In this document: one piece after another, positions 55,145-63,325 of the stretch | Layout: each line of letters opens with the position of its first letter | Position numbering within the stretch: position 1 is the stretch's first letter | Assembly: GCF_012979235.1 (NCBI RefSeq) | Contig: NZ_JAATWC010000001.1 | Span: forward strand, 649,504-713,503 | Direction: 5' to 3' | DNA length: 64,000 nt | DNA from: Dissulfurirhabdus thermomarina | Lineage (GTDB): Bacteria; Desulfobacterota; Dissulfuribacteria; Dissulfuribacterales; Dissulfurirhabdaceae | Notes under the pieces: model-generated | Database searches by the model: none | What the model was told of the DNA's origin: nothing | What the model saw: only the letters and a program-made list of their open reading frames with translations | Made by a program: the position numbers and the translations under genes

Positions 55145-55564
55145 TCAGGCCGCGTCCCGGAATTCCGGGGGACCGATCTCCTCGAGCAGGGCGTTCATGT
55201 CGTTGACCTCCTTCAGGAAGGCCCGGTTGCAGACGGTGCAGATGGCCGTCAGCCGCAGCCGCCGGATGTCGAGCCCGTGGGCCTTCATGAGCTGGTAGGC
55301 CGCGTCCACGCGCCGGGCCAGGGCCTTGTAGGCCCCTTCGTAGGGGCATTCCTCGCCGCACGACATGATGAGGATGCCGCCGATGCCCTTTCGAAAGCAG
55401 TCCAGGTAGAACCGCTCCGGGAAGAGGGCCGGGGACCGGACCCGGAGGATGTAGGTGTTGGCCGGGTAGGGGGAATGGGCCTGGCCCACGGAGTTCGCGC
55501 CGGGGTAGGCGCAACTGTCCGTGGCCAGGATCAGGATCTTGCCCCCGCCGGGTGCGCCCGACAT
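55145..55564 (-). CDS. MvhD/FrhD-like [2Fe-2S] electron-transfer protein
   Basis: The 139-residue protein fits the small MvhD family: ILILATDSCAYPGANSVG, the YPANTYILRVRS strand, FLDCF-like region, IMSCGEECPYEGAYKA and a CTVCNRAF motif. Six cysteines (18, 56, 69, 73, 109, 112) remain, although the usual CNWC start is altered. In methanogens MvhD passes electrons to HdrA; in QmoB a similar domain is fused. A free protein beside a QmoB-like HdrA suggests a split version. Gaps to both neighbours are short (10 and 22 bp). Confidence 0.72.
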   Translation of the reverse strand: MSGAPGGGKILILATDSCAYPGANSVGQAHSPYPANTYILRVRSPALFPERFYLDCFRKGIGGILIMSCGEECPYEGAYKALARRVDAAYQLMKAHGLDIRRLRLTAICTVCNRAFLKEVNDMNALLEEIGPPEFRDAA

Positions 55565-55574
55565 GGCACGGGCC

Positions 55575-55829
55575 CTACTTCTTCCGGCGGACGTAGTGCT
55601 TGTCGTAGCCGTCGGCCTCGACGTAGCCGAGGTACTCGTGGCCCACCTTGCCGGCCCACGCGGGGATGTCGGTCCGGGTCCCCTCGTCGCTGGAGAGGAT
55701 CTCCAGGACCTCCCCGACCTTCACCTTCCCGATGCCCTTCTTGGCCTCGAGCAGGGGGCCGGGGCAGGCGCTGCCCCTGGCGTCCACGTTGGCGGCGGCC
55801 TGGATGCCGGCGAGATCTGCGGTGCTCAT
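55575..55829 (-). CDS. tusA: TusA-family sulfur carrier protein
   Basis: The 84-residue protein has the TusA active-site sequence VDARGSACPGPLLEAKKGI with C22 in the C-P-x-P motif, then VKVGEVLEILSSDEG. TusA carries persulfide sulfur on that cysteine and hands it to partners such as DsrE in the cytoplasm. A perfect AAGGAGG lies before the ATG, so it may be highly expressed. Its ATG overlaps the stop of the cysteine-less TusA-like gene. Its place in an Hdr/DsrE operon indicates dissimilatory sulfur transfer more than tRNA thiolation. Confidence 0.9.
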   Translation of the reverse strand: MSTADLAGIQAAANVDARGSACPGPLLEAKKGIGKVKVGEVLEILSSDEGTRTDIPAWAGKVGHEYLGYVEADGYDKHYVRRKK

Positions 55830-56080
55830 GCGATGCCTCCTTCCTGTTCCTGGTCGTTGTCGCGGGTCTTTTCGACGCGCAGCCGGCGGGGGCCGGTACC
55901 GAGCAGCCGGTACGCCCCGCCCGGCAGCACCCGCTGGAGCACCTCCGCCGGTTCCATCGTCTCCCACTTCACGTCGAGGACGCCGCCCACCGGCAAATCC
56001 CGGAAGGCGCGGCTCACCTTGAGGAGAAGGAGCGGGCCCACGAGGCCCCGGAGGTCCAGTTTGCGGGTTCGTGCCGTCAC
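55826..56080 (-). CDS. TusA-like protein lacking the catalytic cysteine
   Basis: The 84-residue protein has the TusA frame: KLDLRGLVGPLLLLKVSRAF aligns with the usual LDxRGxxCPxPLLKxKxA, then a VGGVLDVKW strand. The cysteine is replaced by glycine (G15-P16), so it cannot carry persulfide in the normal way and may be a structural partner or decoy of TusA. The start is a GTG after AAAGG. A TTG start at 56167 would add 29 residues upstream of the sigma-54 site. It is the first gene behind that promoter and overlaps tusA. Confidence 0.75.
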   Translation of the reverse strand: MTARTRKLDLRGLVGPLLLLKVSRAFRDLPVGGVLDVKWETMEPAEVLQRVLPGGAYRLLGTGPRRLRVEKTRDNDQEQEGGIA

Positions 56081-56106
56081 GGCTGCACCTTTCGGCCCTG
56101 GAAGGG

Positions 56107-56122
56107 AGCAAGGGGCGTGCCG
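56107..56122 (-). promoter_or_regulatory. Sigma-54 promoter of the sulfur operon
   Basis: The minus strand reads CGGCACGCCCCTTGCT, with GG and GC separated by exactly 10 bp, as in the -24/-12 consensus (TGGCACG-N4-TTGCA). Only the first T is missing. Transcription would begin at about 56096, just before the AAAGG ribosome-binding site. A sigma-54 activator gene starts divergently about 190 bp away. Confidence 0.75.
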
Positions 56123-56164
56123 GGCGGAGGCGGGCCCGGGGCCGCCAAGAACTTTAAGTGTTTT

Positions 56165-56254
56165 CAATTAATTGTGTACGCGGGGGCAAGCGCCGGGGGC
56201 GTGGGGTTGCCGGTGGATCGTTAAGATGTTAAAGAGATCGCGGTTAAATTTAAC
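56165..56254. promoter_or_regulatory. Palindromic upstream activator sites (candidate)
   Basis: Two perfect palindromes, CAATTAATTG (56165-56174) and GTTAAATTTAAC (56243-56254), lie in an AT-rich part of the divergent spacer. They are about 70 and 150 bp upstream of the sigma-54 start, the usual enhancer distance. They could bind the neighbouring Fis-type regulator. Confidence 0.5.
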
Positions 56255-56300
56255 GTTACCTTGACGGGGCCGGGGCCCCGCGGGGGACGAGGAGGCCGCC

Positions 56301-57698
56301 ATGCCCGCCGACGCCCGCGCCACGGCCGTTGAACTCGAGCGCTACTGGAAGACGGTGGTGGACACCATCCAGGAGGGGGTGATGATCGTGGACACCCGCG
56401 GCACCATCGTCTCGGTGAACAAGGCCTTCGAGGCCCTCACCGGCTACGGGGCCGGGGAGATCGTCGGCCGTCCCTGCACCACGCTCAACTGCAACTCCTG
56501 CGAGGTGGTGCGGGAGCGGGACCCGTGCGGCTGCCACTGGTGCCTCCTCTTCCGGCGGGGGGAACTCTCGCGCCAGCGCTGCGTCCTCATGCGCCGCGAC
56601 GGCACCTATCTCCACGTGCTCAAGAACGCCTCCATCCTCCGGGATGCCCGGGGCGAGGTCCTCGGCGCCGTGGAGACCATGACGGACATCACGGAGCTCA
56701 TCGAGAAGGAGAGCCGGATCGAGGCCTTCCGGCGGCAGCTGCGGTCCCAGGAGGCCTTCCACGGCATCGTCGGCGCCTCGGCCCCCATGCAACGGGTCTT
56801 CGACATGATGACCAACGCCGCCCGGTCCGAGGCGCCGGTGCTCATCCTGGGCGAGAGCGGCACCGGAAAGGAGCTGGTGGCCCGCGGGATCCACGAGCTC
56901 GGCCCCCGGCGCCGGCGGCCCTACGTCAAGGTCAACTGCGCGGCCCTCAACGAGGCCCTCCTCGAGAGCGAGCTCTTCGGCCACGTCAAGGGGGCCTTCA
57001 CCGGGGCCTGGCAGACCCGGAAGGGGCGGTTCGAGGCGGCGGCCGGGGGCGACATCTTCCTCGACGAGATCGGGGACCTGCCGCCCTCCACCCAGGTGAA
57101 GCTGCTGCGGGTCCTGGAAGAGAAGGTGATCGAGCGCGTGGGCGACAACCGTCCCATCCACGTGGACGTGCGGATCATCTCCGCCACCCACCGGGATCTC
57201 GCCGCCATGGTCCGGCGGGGGGAGTTCCGCGAAGACCTCTACTACCGTATCAACGTCATCCCCGTCCACGTGCCGCCCCTCCGGGAACGGCCGGGCGACA
57301 TCCCGCTCCTGGCCGAGACCTTCTTCCGCCGGATCCAGCTCAAGAGCGACGGGCGGCTGGAGGGGATCGGCGGCGCGGCCATGGAGCTCCTCATGCGCTA
57401 TCCCTGGCCCGGCAACGTCCGGGAACTCAAGAGCGCCTTCGAGTACGCCGCCGTCACCGCCCGGGGGCCCTTCCTCCAGCCGGAGGACTTCCCGCCCGAC
57501 ATCGTCCGCTGGGGGCGGGGCCGGGGCGCGGCCGCCGCCGGCCCCGCCGACCGCAGGGCACTGGAACGCCGGGAGCTCGTGGAGGCCCTTCGCCGGGCGG
57601 GCGGGAGCCGCACGCGGGCGGCCCGGCTGCTCGGGGTCTCCCGGGTCACCGTCTGGAACCGCATGAAGCGCTACGGGGTCAGCGACGCGGATCTCTAG
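56301..57698 (+). CDS. Sigma-54-dependent transcription activator with Cys-rich PAS domain
   Basis: The 465-residue activator has an N-terminal PAS domain (about 12-135), an AAA+ domain with Walker A GESGTGK (184-190), the sigma-54 contact loop GAFTGA (231-236) and Walker B DIFLDE (251-256), and a C-terminal Fis-type helix-turn-helix (about 432-460). The PAS domain has seven cysteines at 59, 64, 67, 76, 78, 81 and 94. This could bind an iron-sulfur cluster or sense thiols or polysulfide. It is divergent from the TusA/Hdr operon, whose promoter is of sigma-54 type, so it is the likely activator. Confidence 0.9.
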   Translation: MPADARATAVELERYWKTVVDTIQEGVMIVDTRGTIVSVNKAFEALTGYGAGEIVGRPCTTLNCNSCEVVRERDPCGCHWCLLFRRGELSRQRCVLMRRDGTYLHVLKNASILRDARGEVLGAVETMTDITELIEKESRIEAFRRQLRSQEAFHGIVGASAPMQRVFDMMTNAARSEAPVLILGESGTGKELVARGIHELGPRRRRPYVKVNCAALNEALLESELFGHVKGAFTGAWQTRKGRFEAAAGGDIFLDEIGDLPPSTQVKLLRVLEEKVIERVGDNRPIHVDVRIISATHRDLAAMVRRGEFREDLYYRINVIPVHVPPLRERPGDIPLLAETFFRRIQLKSDGRLEGIGGAAMELLMRYPWPGNVRELKSAFEYAAVTARGPFLQPEDFPPDIVRWGRGRGAAAAGPADRRALERRELVEALRRAGGSRTRAARLLGVSRVTVWNRMKRYGVSDADL

Positions 57699-57710
57699 GC
57701 GGCCCGGCGG

Positions 57711-58805
57711 TCAGCCGTCCTTCTGGGTGTGGCAGAAGAAGCAGCCGCAGTCGGGGTTGGGGACGTCCGCCGCGCAGCCCTGGTAGTCCCACCGGAGCAT
57801 GTCCGGGTAGGGGGAGCCGTGGGCCCGGTGGCACGAGACGCAGGCCACCTGGTCGCCGGGCTCGATGCGGGCCGCGTCGAAGGCGGCCAGGTTGGGTTTC
57901 GCCACCGGCACCAGGGGGTTGTAGGCCGTGGCGTTGTCGAAGAGGGGGGCGAACTCCCCGTCCAGGGGGATGGCGTAGTTGGTGGGGTGGCGCAGCCAGG
58001 GGCTGTCGCCGCCGCCGTTGTCGGTGCCCCACCACTCCGTGGGGAACCCCGGGGAGTGGAAGTGGTAGTGGCAGCCCGCGCAGAACTTGCTGATGGACTG
58101 CGGGTACTCGGTGTCGCTCCCGTCGCCGCCGTAGTAGATGTTGTGCGCCGCCGGGGTGGGGGCCTGCTCCCAGTCGGGATCCTCGATGCCGAGGACGCCC
58201 CGCCCGCCGAAGCCCGCGTGCCCCACCGGGTTGCTCAGGAACCGGTACCAGCCGCCCTCGGCGGGGACCGGCTCGCCGGGCGGGTCGGTGCCGTGGTGCC
58301 GGGTGGTCTGGTGGCAGCCCTGGCAGCCGTTGGGCTCCTCCGGGGAGGGGTCGGGCAGGGTGAGGCTCACGTGGCAGCTGGTGTCGCCGCAGTAGCCCAG
58401 GAGCCGCCCGGGGGCCTCGGAGAGGAACTGGTCCGCCGCCGAGATCCCCCGCACGTTGTGGCCCTTGGTGTCGTCGCCGGCGGCCACCCAGTGGAAGTTC
58501 CCCCCGGCGAGGACGGACGAGGGGGAGCCGTCGGGGGGGTAGGCGGGCTCCGCGGCGTTGTTCACGATGGGGACCCGCTCTCCGCCGCCGAGCTGGACGA
58601 TGGTGGCCGAGCCGGCGTTGGAGTGGCAGCCCACGCAGTCGTTCCGGGTGAGGGCCGGGTGCGGCCCCCCGGCGGCCACGGGGCCACCGTCCTGGCTCTC
58701 GTGCATGGTGTGGCAGTCGGCGCAGGGGCCCTGGACGCGGCCGGCGGCGGAGGCGGCGAGCGCCAGGGCCGCCAGGAGGCACCCGGCCCCGTGGATCCAC
58801 TTCAT
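57711..58805 (-). CDS. OmcS-like filament cytochrome, heptaheme (paralog 4, remote)
   Basis: The 364-residue secreted cytochrome has the same layout as paralog 2: CADCHTMHESQDGGP (C28), C57, AGGNFHWV, TKGHN, third site, CQGCH (C161), WYRFL, CAGCHYHFH (C242), LRHPTNY, CVSCHRAHGSPY (C322) and CFFCHTQKDG (C355). The third site is C139-x4-C144-H145, another non-canonical spacing. A signal peptide ends near residue 22. No clear ribosome-binding site is seen before the ATG. It stands 20 kb from the main locus and convergent to the sigma-54 activator. Confidence 0.83.
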   Translation of the reverse strand: MKWIHGAGCLLAALALAASAAGRVQGPCADCHTMHESQDGGPVAAGGPHPALTRNDCVGCHSNAGSATIVQLGGGERVPIVNNAAEPAYPPDGSPSSVLAGGNFHWVAAGDDTKGHNVRGISAADQFLSEAPGRLLGYCGDTSCHVSLTLPDPSPEEPNGCQGCHQTTRHHGTDPPGEPVPAEGGWYRFLSNPVGHAGFGGRGVLGIEDPDWEQAPTPAAHNIYYGGDGSDTEYPQSISKFCAGCHYHFHSPGFPTEWWGTDNGGGDSPWLRHPTNYAIPLDGEFAPLFDNATAYNPLVPVAKPNLAAFDAARIEPGDQVACVSCHRAHGSPYPDMLRWDYQGCAADVPNPDCGCFFCHTQKDG

Positions 58806-58847
58806 GGCACAATTATGCCGTTTTTTCGCTGAAAGGCAAGAAAAAAC

Positions 58848-58875
58848 AGTATAACCGGTACATTGCCGCCACTAA
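58848..58875 (-). promoter_or_regulatory. Candidate promoter of remote OmcS-like gene
   Basis: On the minus strand TTAGTG (58875-58870) and TATACT (58853-58848) have a 16-bp spacer. An A/T-rich leader of about 35 nt follows to the ATG. Confidence 0.4.
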
Positions 58876-58989
58876 GTGCGTTTTTAGGCCCAATTCCTCG
58901 GCTGGCGCGTGTCTCAAGGTGTGCGGAGGCCGGCGGGGGCCCCGTGTTTGCCTGTCCCGGCGGCCTGCGCCCCCGTCGGCGGCCGCGGC

Positions 58990-60819
58990 CTATGACCCCG
59001 CCCGTGCCCCCGGCCCGGGTGCCGCCTCGCCGGCCAGGGCCTCGAGGTCGGCCACCAGCCCCTCGATGCAGGAGAGCCCTTCCCGCCAGAAGTCCGGGTT
59101 CCGGAGGTCGATGCCGAAGGGGCGGAGCAGGGCGTAGGGGGTGTCGCTCCCGCCGGCGGCCAGGAGCGCCAGGTAGCGTTCCTCGAAGCGGGGCAGCCCC
59201 TTCCGGTACAGGGCGTAGAGGGAGAGCACCAGGAGCTCCCCGAAGGCGTAGGCGTAGACGTAGCCCGGCGCGTGGAGGAAGTGCCCCACGTAGGACCACC
59301 AGGCCCCGTAGCCGTCGGTGAGGGTGACGCTGTCGCCGAACATGGCCTGCTGGGTCTCGAGCCAGTGCGCGGCGAAGTCCTCCGGCGCCAGCTCGCCCCG
59401 CCCCCGGCGGTGGGTGTGGATCCGGTCCTCGAACCGGTTCATGGCCACCTGGCGGAAGACCGTGGCGAAGACGGACTCGATCTTGGCGCCCAAGAGGCCG
59501 AGGCGTTCCGCCGGGTCGGTGAACCGGCCGAGGAGATCCTGGAAGACCAGCATCTCCCCGAAGACCGAGGCCGTCTCCGCCAGGGGGAGCGGGGTCTGGC
59601 TGTTGAAGTAGCCGCCCTCGGCGGCGAGCACCTGGTGGACGCCGTGGCCGAGCTCGTGGGCCACGGTCTCGACGTCGCGGGCCGTACCGGTATAGTTGAC
59701 CAGCACGTAGGGGTGCACCTCGGGGACGGTGGGGTGGGCGAAGGCGCCTCCGGCCTTCCCCGGCCGGACCGGCGCGTGGATCCAGCCCTCGTCGAAGAAG
59801 CGCCGGGCCGTCTCGGCCATGGCCGGGGAGAAGCGGCCGAAGGCCCCGAGGACGGTCTCGCGGCATTCCGCCCAGGGGATCCGCCGCTGCGGGAGGCGGG
59901 GCAGCGGGGCGTACCGGTCGTAGTCGAAGAGTTCGTCGAGGCCCAGGAGCCGCCGCTTCAGGCGGTAGTAGCGCCGGACGATGTCGTAGCGGCCGGTGAC
60001 GGCGGTCACCAGCGCCTCCACCGTGGGATCGTCCAGCTCGTTGGCGAGGTTCATGGAGCTGATCCAGGAGGGATAGCGGCGGAGGCGGTCCTGGATCATC
60101 TTGTCCGCGAGCACCGTGTTGAAGACGTGGGCGAGGACGTGGGCCTGGGACCGGAGGCCCGCCGTCACGGCGCGGGCGGCGGCGGCGCGGGTGTCCCGGT
60201 CCGGGTGGTAGAGGTCGGTGAGGACCTCCTCCAGGGTCCGCGGCGGGTCCCCGAACCGCTGGGCGGCGAGCACCTTCTCGAAGAGGGTGGTCCAGCTCGG
60301 CCGGCCCACCGGGGCGAGGTCCAGGAGGAGGGCCTCCCGGGTCTTCGACAGGAGGTGCGGGCGGAACCGCCGGGCCGCGGCCAGGTAGTGCCGGTAGCGG
60401 GCGAGCCGCGGGTCGGCGAGGAGGCGCTCCGCCGTTTTCGCCGGGGCCTTGGCCCACTCCAGGTCGAAGAAGAGGACCTCCTTCTCCACGGCGCTGGCGA
60501 ACTCGCGGGCCGCCTGCTGGAAGGCGCCCGCCGCCGGGTCGTTGACCCGGGTGGCGAAGTCGAGCCCGGCGTAGGCCGTGATGCGGCCCACCCGTTCCGC
60601 CAGGCGCTCGAGGCGCCGGACCAGGTCGCGGAGTTGCCCGGCGTCGAGGTCCTTGACGCGCCCGGCGTGGCGGGCCGCCAGCTCCCGGGCCTCGGCGAGG
60701 CAGGCCTCGCGGTCCGCGGCGAGGCGGGGGTCATCGGGGCCGGCGTAGAGGTGGGAGAGGTCCCAGACCACCTCCTCGGCACCGGTGGGCGGGGGGCTCT
60801 TCTCGTTCATCTCGTTCAT
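58990..60819 (-). CDS. pepF: M3-family oligoendopeptidase F-type metallopeptidase
   Basis: The 609-residue protein belongs to the zinc oligopeptidase family M3. The catalytic HExxH is HELGH (388-392), followed by the family's downstream Glu region (LPLAETASVFGEM) and a C-terminal YVGHFLHAPGYVYAYAFG segment. It cleaves short peptides in the cytoplasm. Two ATGs occur in frame (60819, 60810), and I use the first. It begins 17 bp after the MAT gene, so the two may be co-transcribed. Its length is typical. Confidence 0.88.
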   Translation of the reverse strand: MNEMNEKSPPPTGAEEVVWDLSHLYAGPDDPRLAADREACLAEARELAARHAGRVKDLDAGQLRDLVRRLERLAERVGRITAYAGLDFATRVNDPAAGAFQQAAREFASAVEKEVLFFDLEWAKAPAKTAERLLADPRLARYRHYLAAARRFRPHLLSKTREALLLDLAPVGRPSWTTLFEKVLAAQRFGDPPRTLEEVLTDLYHPDRDTRAAAARAVTAGLRSQAHVLAHVFNTVLADKMIQDRLRRYPSWISSMNLANELDDPTVEALVTAVTGRYDIVRRYYRLKRRLLGLDELFDYDRYAPLPRLPQRRIPWAECRETVLGAFGRFSPAMAETARRFFDEGWIHAPVRPGKAGGAFAHPTVPEVHPYVLVNYTGTARDVETVAHELGHGVHQVLAAEGGYFNSQTPLPLAETASVFGEMLVFQDLLGRFTDPAERLGLLGAKIESVFATVFRQVAMNRFEDRIHTHRRGRGELAPEDFAAHWLETQQAMFGDSVTLTDGYGAWWSYVGHFLHAPGYVYAYAFGELLVLSLYALYRKGLPRFEERYLALLAAGGSDTPYALLRPFGIDLRNPDFWREGLSCIEGLVADLEALAGEAAPGPGARAGS

Positions 60820-60836
60820 CGCGTCCCGCCCGCCGC

Positions 60837-62042
60837 TCAGTAGACCGCGATCCGCCCCGCCGCCTGTGCCTCCCAGAGCGACCAGGCGCCCGCCAGCTCG
60901 CCCTCCACCACCTCCCGGGCCCGGGGCATGACCTCGGCGAGGAGGCCGATCTCCGGCAGCCGGAGCTTCACCTCCATGACCTGGGGTTCGTCCACCGGGC
61001 GGCCGATGCGGCTCACCATGAAGCAGTAGGCCTCTCGGACCTCCGGGATCTCCTTCACCAGGCGCCGGGCCACGCGGCCGGCCGCCACGTTGTAGATCTT
61101 GCCCACGTGGGTGAGGGGGTTCTTGCCGGCGGCGGCCTCCATGACCATGGGCCGGTTCGGGGTGATGAGGCCGTTGGCCCGGTTGCCGCGGCCCACCTGG
61201 CCGTCGTCGCCGGCCTCGCCGGAGGTGCCCGTCACCGTGAGGTAGAGGTCGCCTTCGCCGGGGTGGTCCGCCGTGTTGACCTCCACGGACACGGCGTGGG
61301 CGGTGAGCGACTCCGCGTAGACCTGGACCAGGGCCTGGAGCTCCTCCTTCTGCTGGAGGTAGTCGCCGGCGTTCTCCACGAACCGGTCCACGAAGGCGCA
61401 GGCCACGGTGAGGGAGATCCGGTCGCCCCGGCGGACGCCCATCACCTTGACGTCTTCGCCGGCGGCCGGGTGTTTCGCCTTGAAGTCCGGGCTGTTCAGG
61501 TAGCGTTCCACCTGGAGGACCACGGTCTCGAGGTCGTCCAGGGGCGCGTAACCCACCCCGCACGAGGTGTCGTTGGCCAGGGCGACGCCCGTCCGGGCCT
61601 CGCGCAGGAAGAGTTCCACCAGTTCCCGGGAGCCAGGGCGGATCCGGCACTGCACCCGGAGGTGGCGGTCGGGGTCCAGGGCGTGGAAGTGCTCGCGGAA
61701 CCAGGCCCGGGCCTCTTCCACGGCCAGCTCTTCCACCGGGAGCTTCTTCCCCTTGTACTCGGTGACGGCCCGTCCGGCCAGCGTGATCTCCATGGGTTCG
61801 TCCACCTCGCCGCCGCCGAAGGCGGGCCGCGAGCGGCCGGCGAAGAGGAGGCCCTTGTCCACGTTGTGGTGCAGCACCACGCCGAACTCTTCCCGGTACA
61901 GGCGGCAGAGGGCGGTGCTCAGGCGTTCCGCCAGGGCGTCGCAGATGGTGTCGGGGTGGCCGAGCCCCTTCCGTTCCACGATCTCCACGGGTAAGGTGCC
62001 CACGGGCGGGCTGGGCAGGAGCGATATCTGGAGGTTGCGCAT
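60837..62042 (-). CDS. mat: Archaeal-type S-adenosylmethionine synthetase
   Basis: The 401-residue enzyme makes S-adenosylmethionine from methionine and ATP. Its sequence matches the archaeal MAT family, not bacterial Met[19 protein letters not shown] at the N-terminus, [26 protein letters not shown], the [18 protein letters not shown] glycine-rich loop and [11 protein letters not shown]. This family occurs in some thermophilic and deltaproteobacterial lineages. I choose the ATG at 62042, where homology begins. It probably shares a transcript with pepF downstream. Confidence 0.9.
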   Translation of the reverse strand: MRNLQISLLPSPPVGTLPVEIVERKGLGHPDTICDALAERLSTALCRLYREEFGVVLHHNVDKGLLFAGRSRPAFGGGEVDEPMEITLAGRAVTEYKGKKLPVEELAVEEARAWFREHFHALDPDRHLRVQCRIRPGSRELVELFLREARTGVALANDTSCGVGYAPLDDLETVVLQVERYLNSPDFKAKHPAAGEDVKVMGVRRGDRISLTVACAFVDRFVENAGDYLQQKEELQALVQVYAESLTAHAVSVEVNTADHPGEGDLYLTVTGTSGEAGDDGQVGRGNRANGLITPNRPMVMEAAAGKNPLTHVGKIYNVAAGRVARRLVKEIPEVREAYCFMVSRIGRPVDEPQVMEVKLRLPEIGLLAEVMPRAREVVEGELAGAWSLWEAQAAGRIAVY

Positions 62043-62139
62043 GGGGACGTCCTCGTCCGGGTAGTCCGGGCGCCCGGCCGGGGGGGGCGGCGCCCGGCCC
62101 GCATGTAACCCCAAAATCGTCCCGGTGTCCACCGGTTCC

Positions 62140-63324
62140 ATGCAGCGAATCGACGCGCGCGGCGGTCCCGCCGGCCGGCCCACCCCGGCCGAGATCTTCC
62201 TGGCCTTCCTGCGCCTGGGCCTCGTCGCCTTCGGGGGACCGGCCATGGTGGCCTACATCCGGGATCTCGCGGTCACCCGGCGGCGGTGGGTGGCGCCGGC
62301 GGTCTTCGAGGAGGGGATCGCCCTCTGCCAGTCCATCCCCGGGGCCACGGCCATGCAGGCGGCGGCCTACGCGGGGCTCCGCGCCGGGGGCGCCCGGGGG
62401 GCGCTGGCCGCCTACGCGGGCTTCGGCCTGCCGGCGGTCTGCCTCATGACCGGGCTCTCCGAGCTCTACCTCCGGACGCGGGAGATCACGGCCGCCGCGG
62501 CCCTCTTCGGCGGGCTCAAGGTGGTGGTGCTCGCCCTGGTGGCCAACGCCGCCGTGGACTTCGGCCGCCGCTTCGTCCGGGATGCCCGGGACGCCGGGCT
62601 GGCGGCGGCGGCCGCCCTTTTCCTCGCCGCGGGCGGGAGCCCCGTCCTCGCCGTGGCGCTGGCCGCCGGGGCGGGCCTCGTCCTCTACCGGGAGGTCACG
62701 GGCGCCGCCCCGGTGCCGGGGCCGCCCCCGGCGGGGTGGCGGGCCCTGGGGCCCGCGGCGGCCGCCGCCGGGGTGCTCGCGGCCTTCGGCGCCGCCCTCT
62801 TCCGGCTCCGGCCCGATCTCTTTGCCCTCTTCGCCGTGATGGCCCGGGTGGATCTCTTCGCCTTCGGCGGGGGGTACGCCGCCGCGCCCCTCCTCTTCCA
62901 CGAGGTGGTGGAGGCCCGGCGGTGGCTCGACGCCGGGGCCTTCCTGGACGGGATGGCCCTGGGCCAGGTGACCCCCGGGCCCATCGTGGTGACGGCCACC
63001 TTCGTTGGGCACCAGGTGGCGGGCGTCGCCGGGGCGGCGGCGGCCACCGTGGGGATCTTCGGCCCCTCCTTCCTGGCGGTGCTGGTCGGCGCTCCCACCT
63101 TCGACCGCTTCCGGGGCTCGGCCCCCTTCCGGCGGGGGGTCCGGGGAGTCCTGGTCACCTTCGTGGGGCTGCTGGCCGCCGTGGCCTTCCGCTTCGGCCT
63201 GGTGGTGCCCTGGCGGCCCGCCGCGGTCCTCATCGGGGTGGGGGCCTTCGCCGCCCTGCGGCGCGGGGTGAACGTGCTCTGGGTGGTGGCGGCGGCGGGC
63301 GCCTCCGCCGTGCTGCTGCCCTAG
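62140..63324 (+). CDS. chrA: Chromate transporter family protein (ChrA-like)
   Basis: The 394-residue membrane protein has two homologous halves, each with the ChrA signature: FLRLGLVAFGGPAMVAYI with ALCQSIPGATAMQ in the first half, and ARVDLFAFGGGYAAAPLL with GMALGQVTPGPIVVTATFVG in the second. It has about ten helices. The family exports chromate or imports sulfate-like anions, and the actual substrate here is not known. I use the ATG at 62140; a GTG at 62125 is the alternative. It is divergent from mat and ends right at the RHS fragment. Confidence 0.85.
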   Translation: MQRIDARGGPAGRPTPAEIFLAFLRLGLVAFGGPAMVAYIRDLAVTRRRWVAPAVFEEGIALCQSIPGATAMQAAAYAGLRAGGARGALAAYAGFGLPAVCLMTGLSELYLRTREITAAAALFGGLKVVVLALVANAAVDFGRRFVRDARDAGLAAAAALFLAAGGSPVLAVALAAGAGLVLYREVTGAAPVPGPPPAGWRALGPAAAAAGVLAAFGAALFRLRPDLFALFAVMARVDLFAFGGGYAAAPLLFHEVVEARRWLDAGAFLDGMALGQVTPGPIVVTATFVGHQVAGVAGAAAATVGIFGPSFLAVLVGAPTFDRFRGSAPFRRGVRGVLVTFVGLLAAVAFRFGLVVPWRPAAVLIGVGAFAALRRGVNVLWVVAAAGASAVLLP

Positions 63325-63325
63325 G

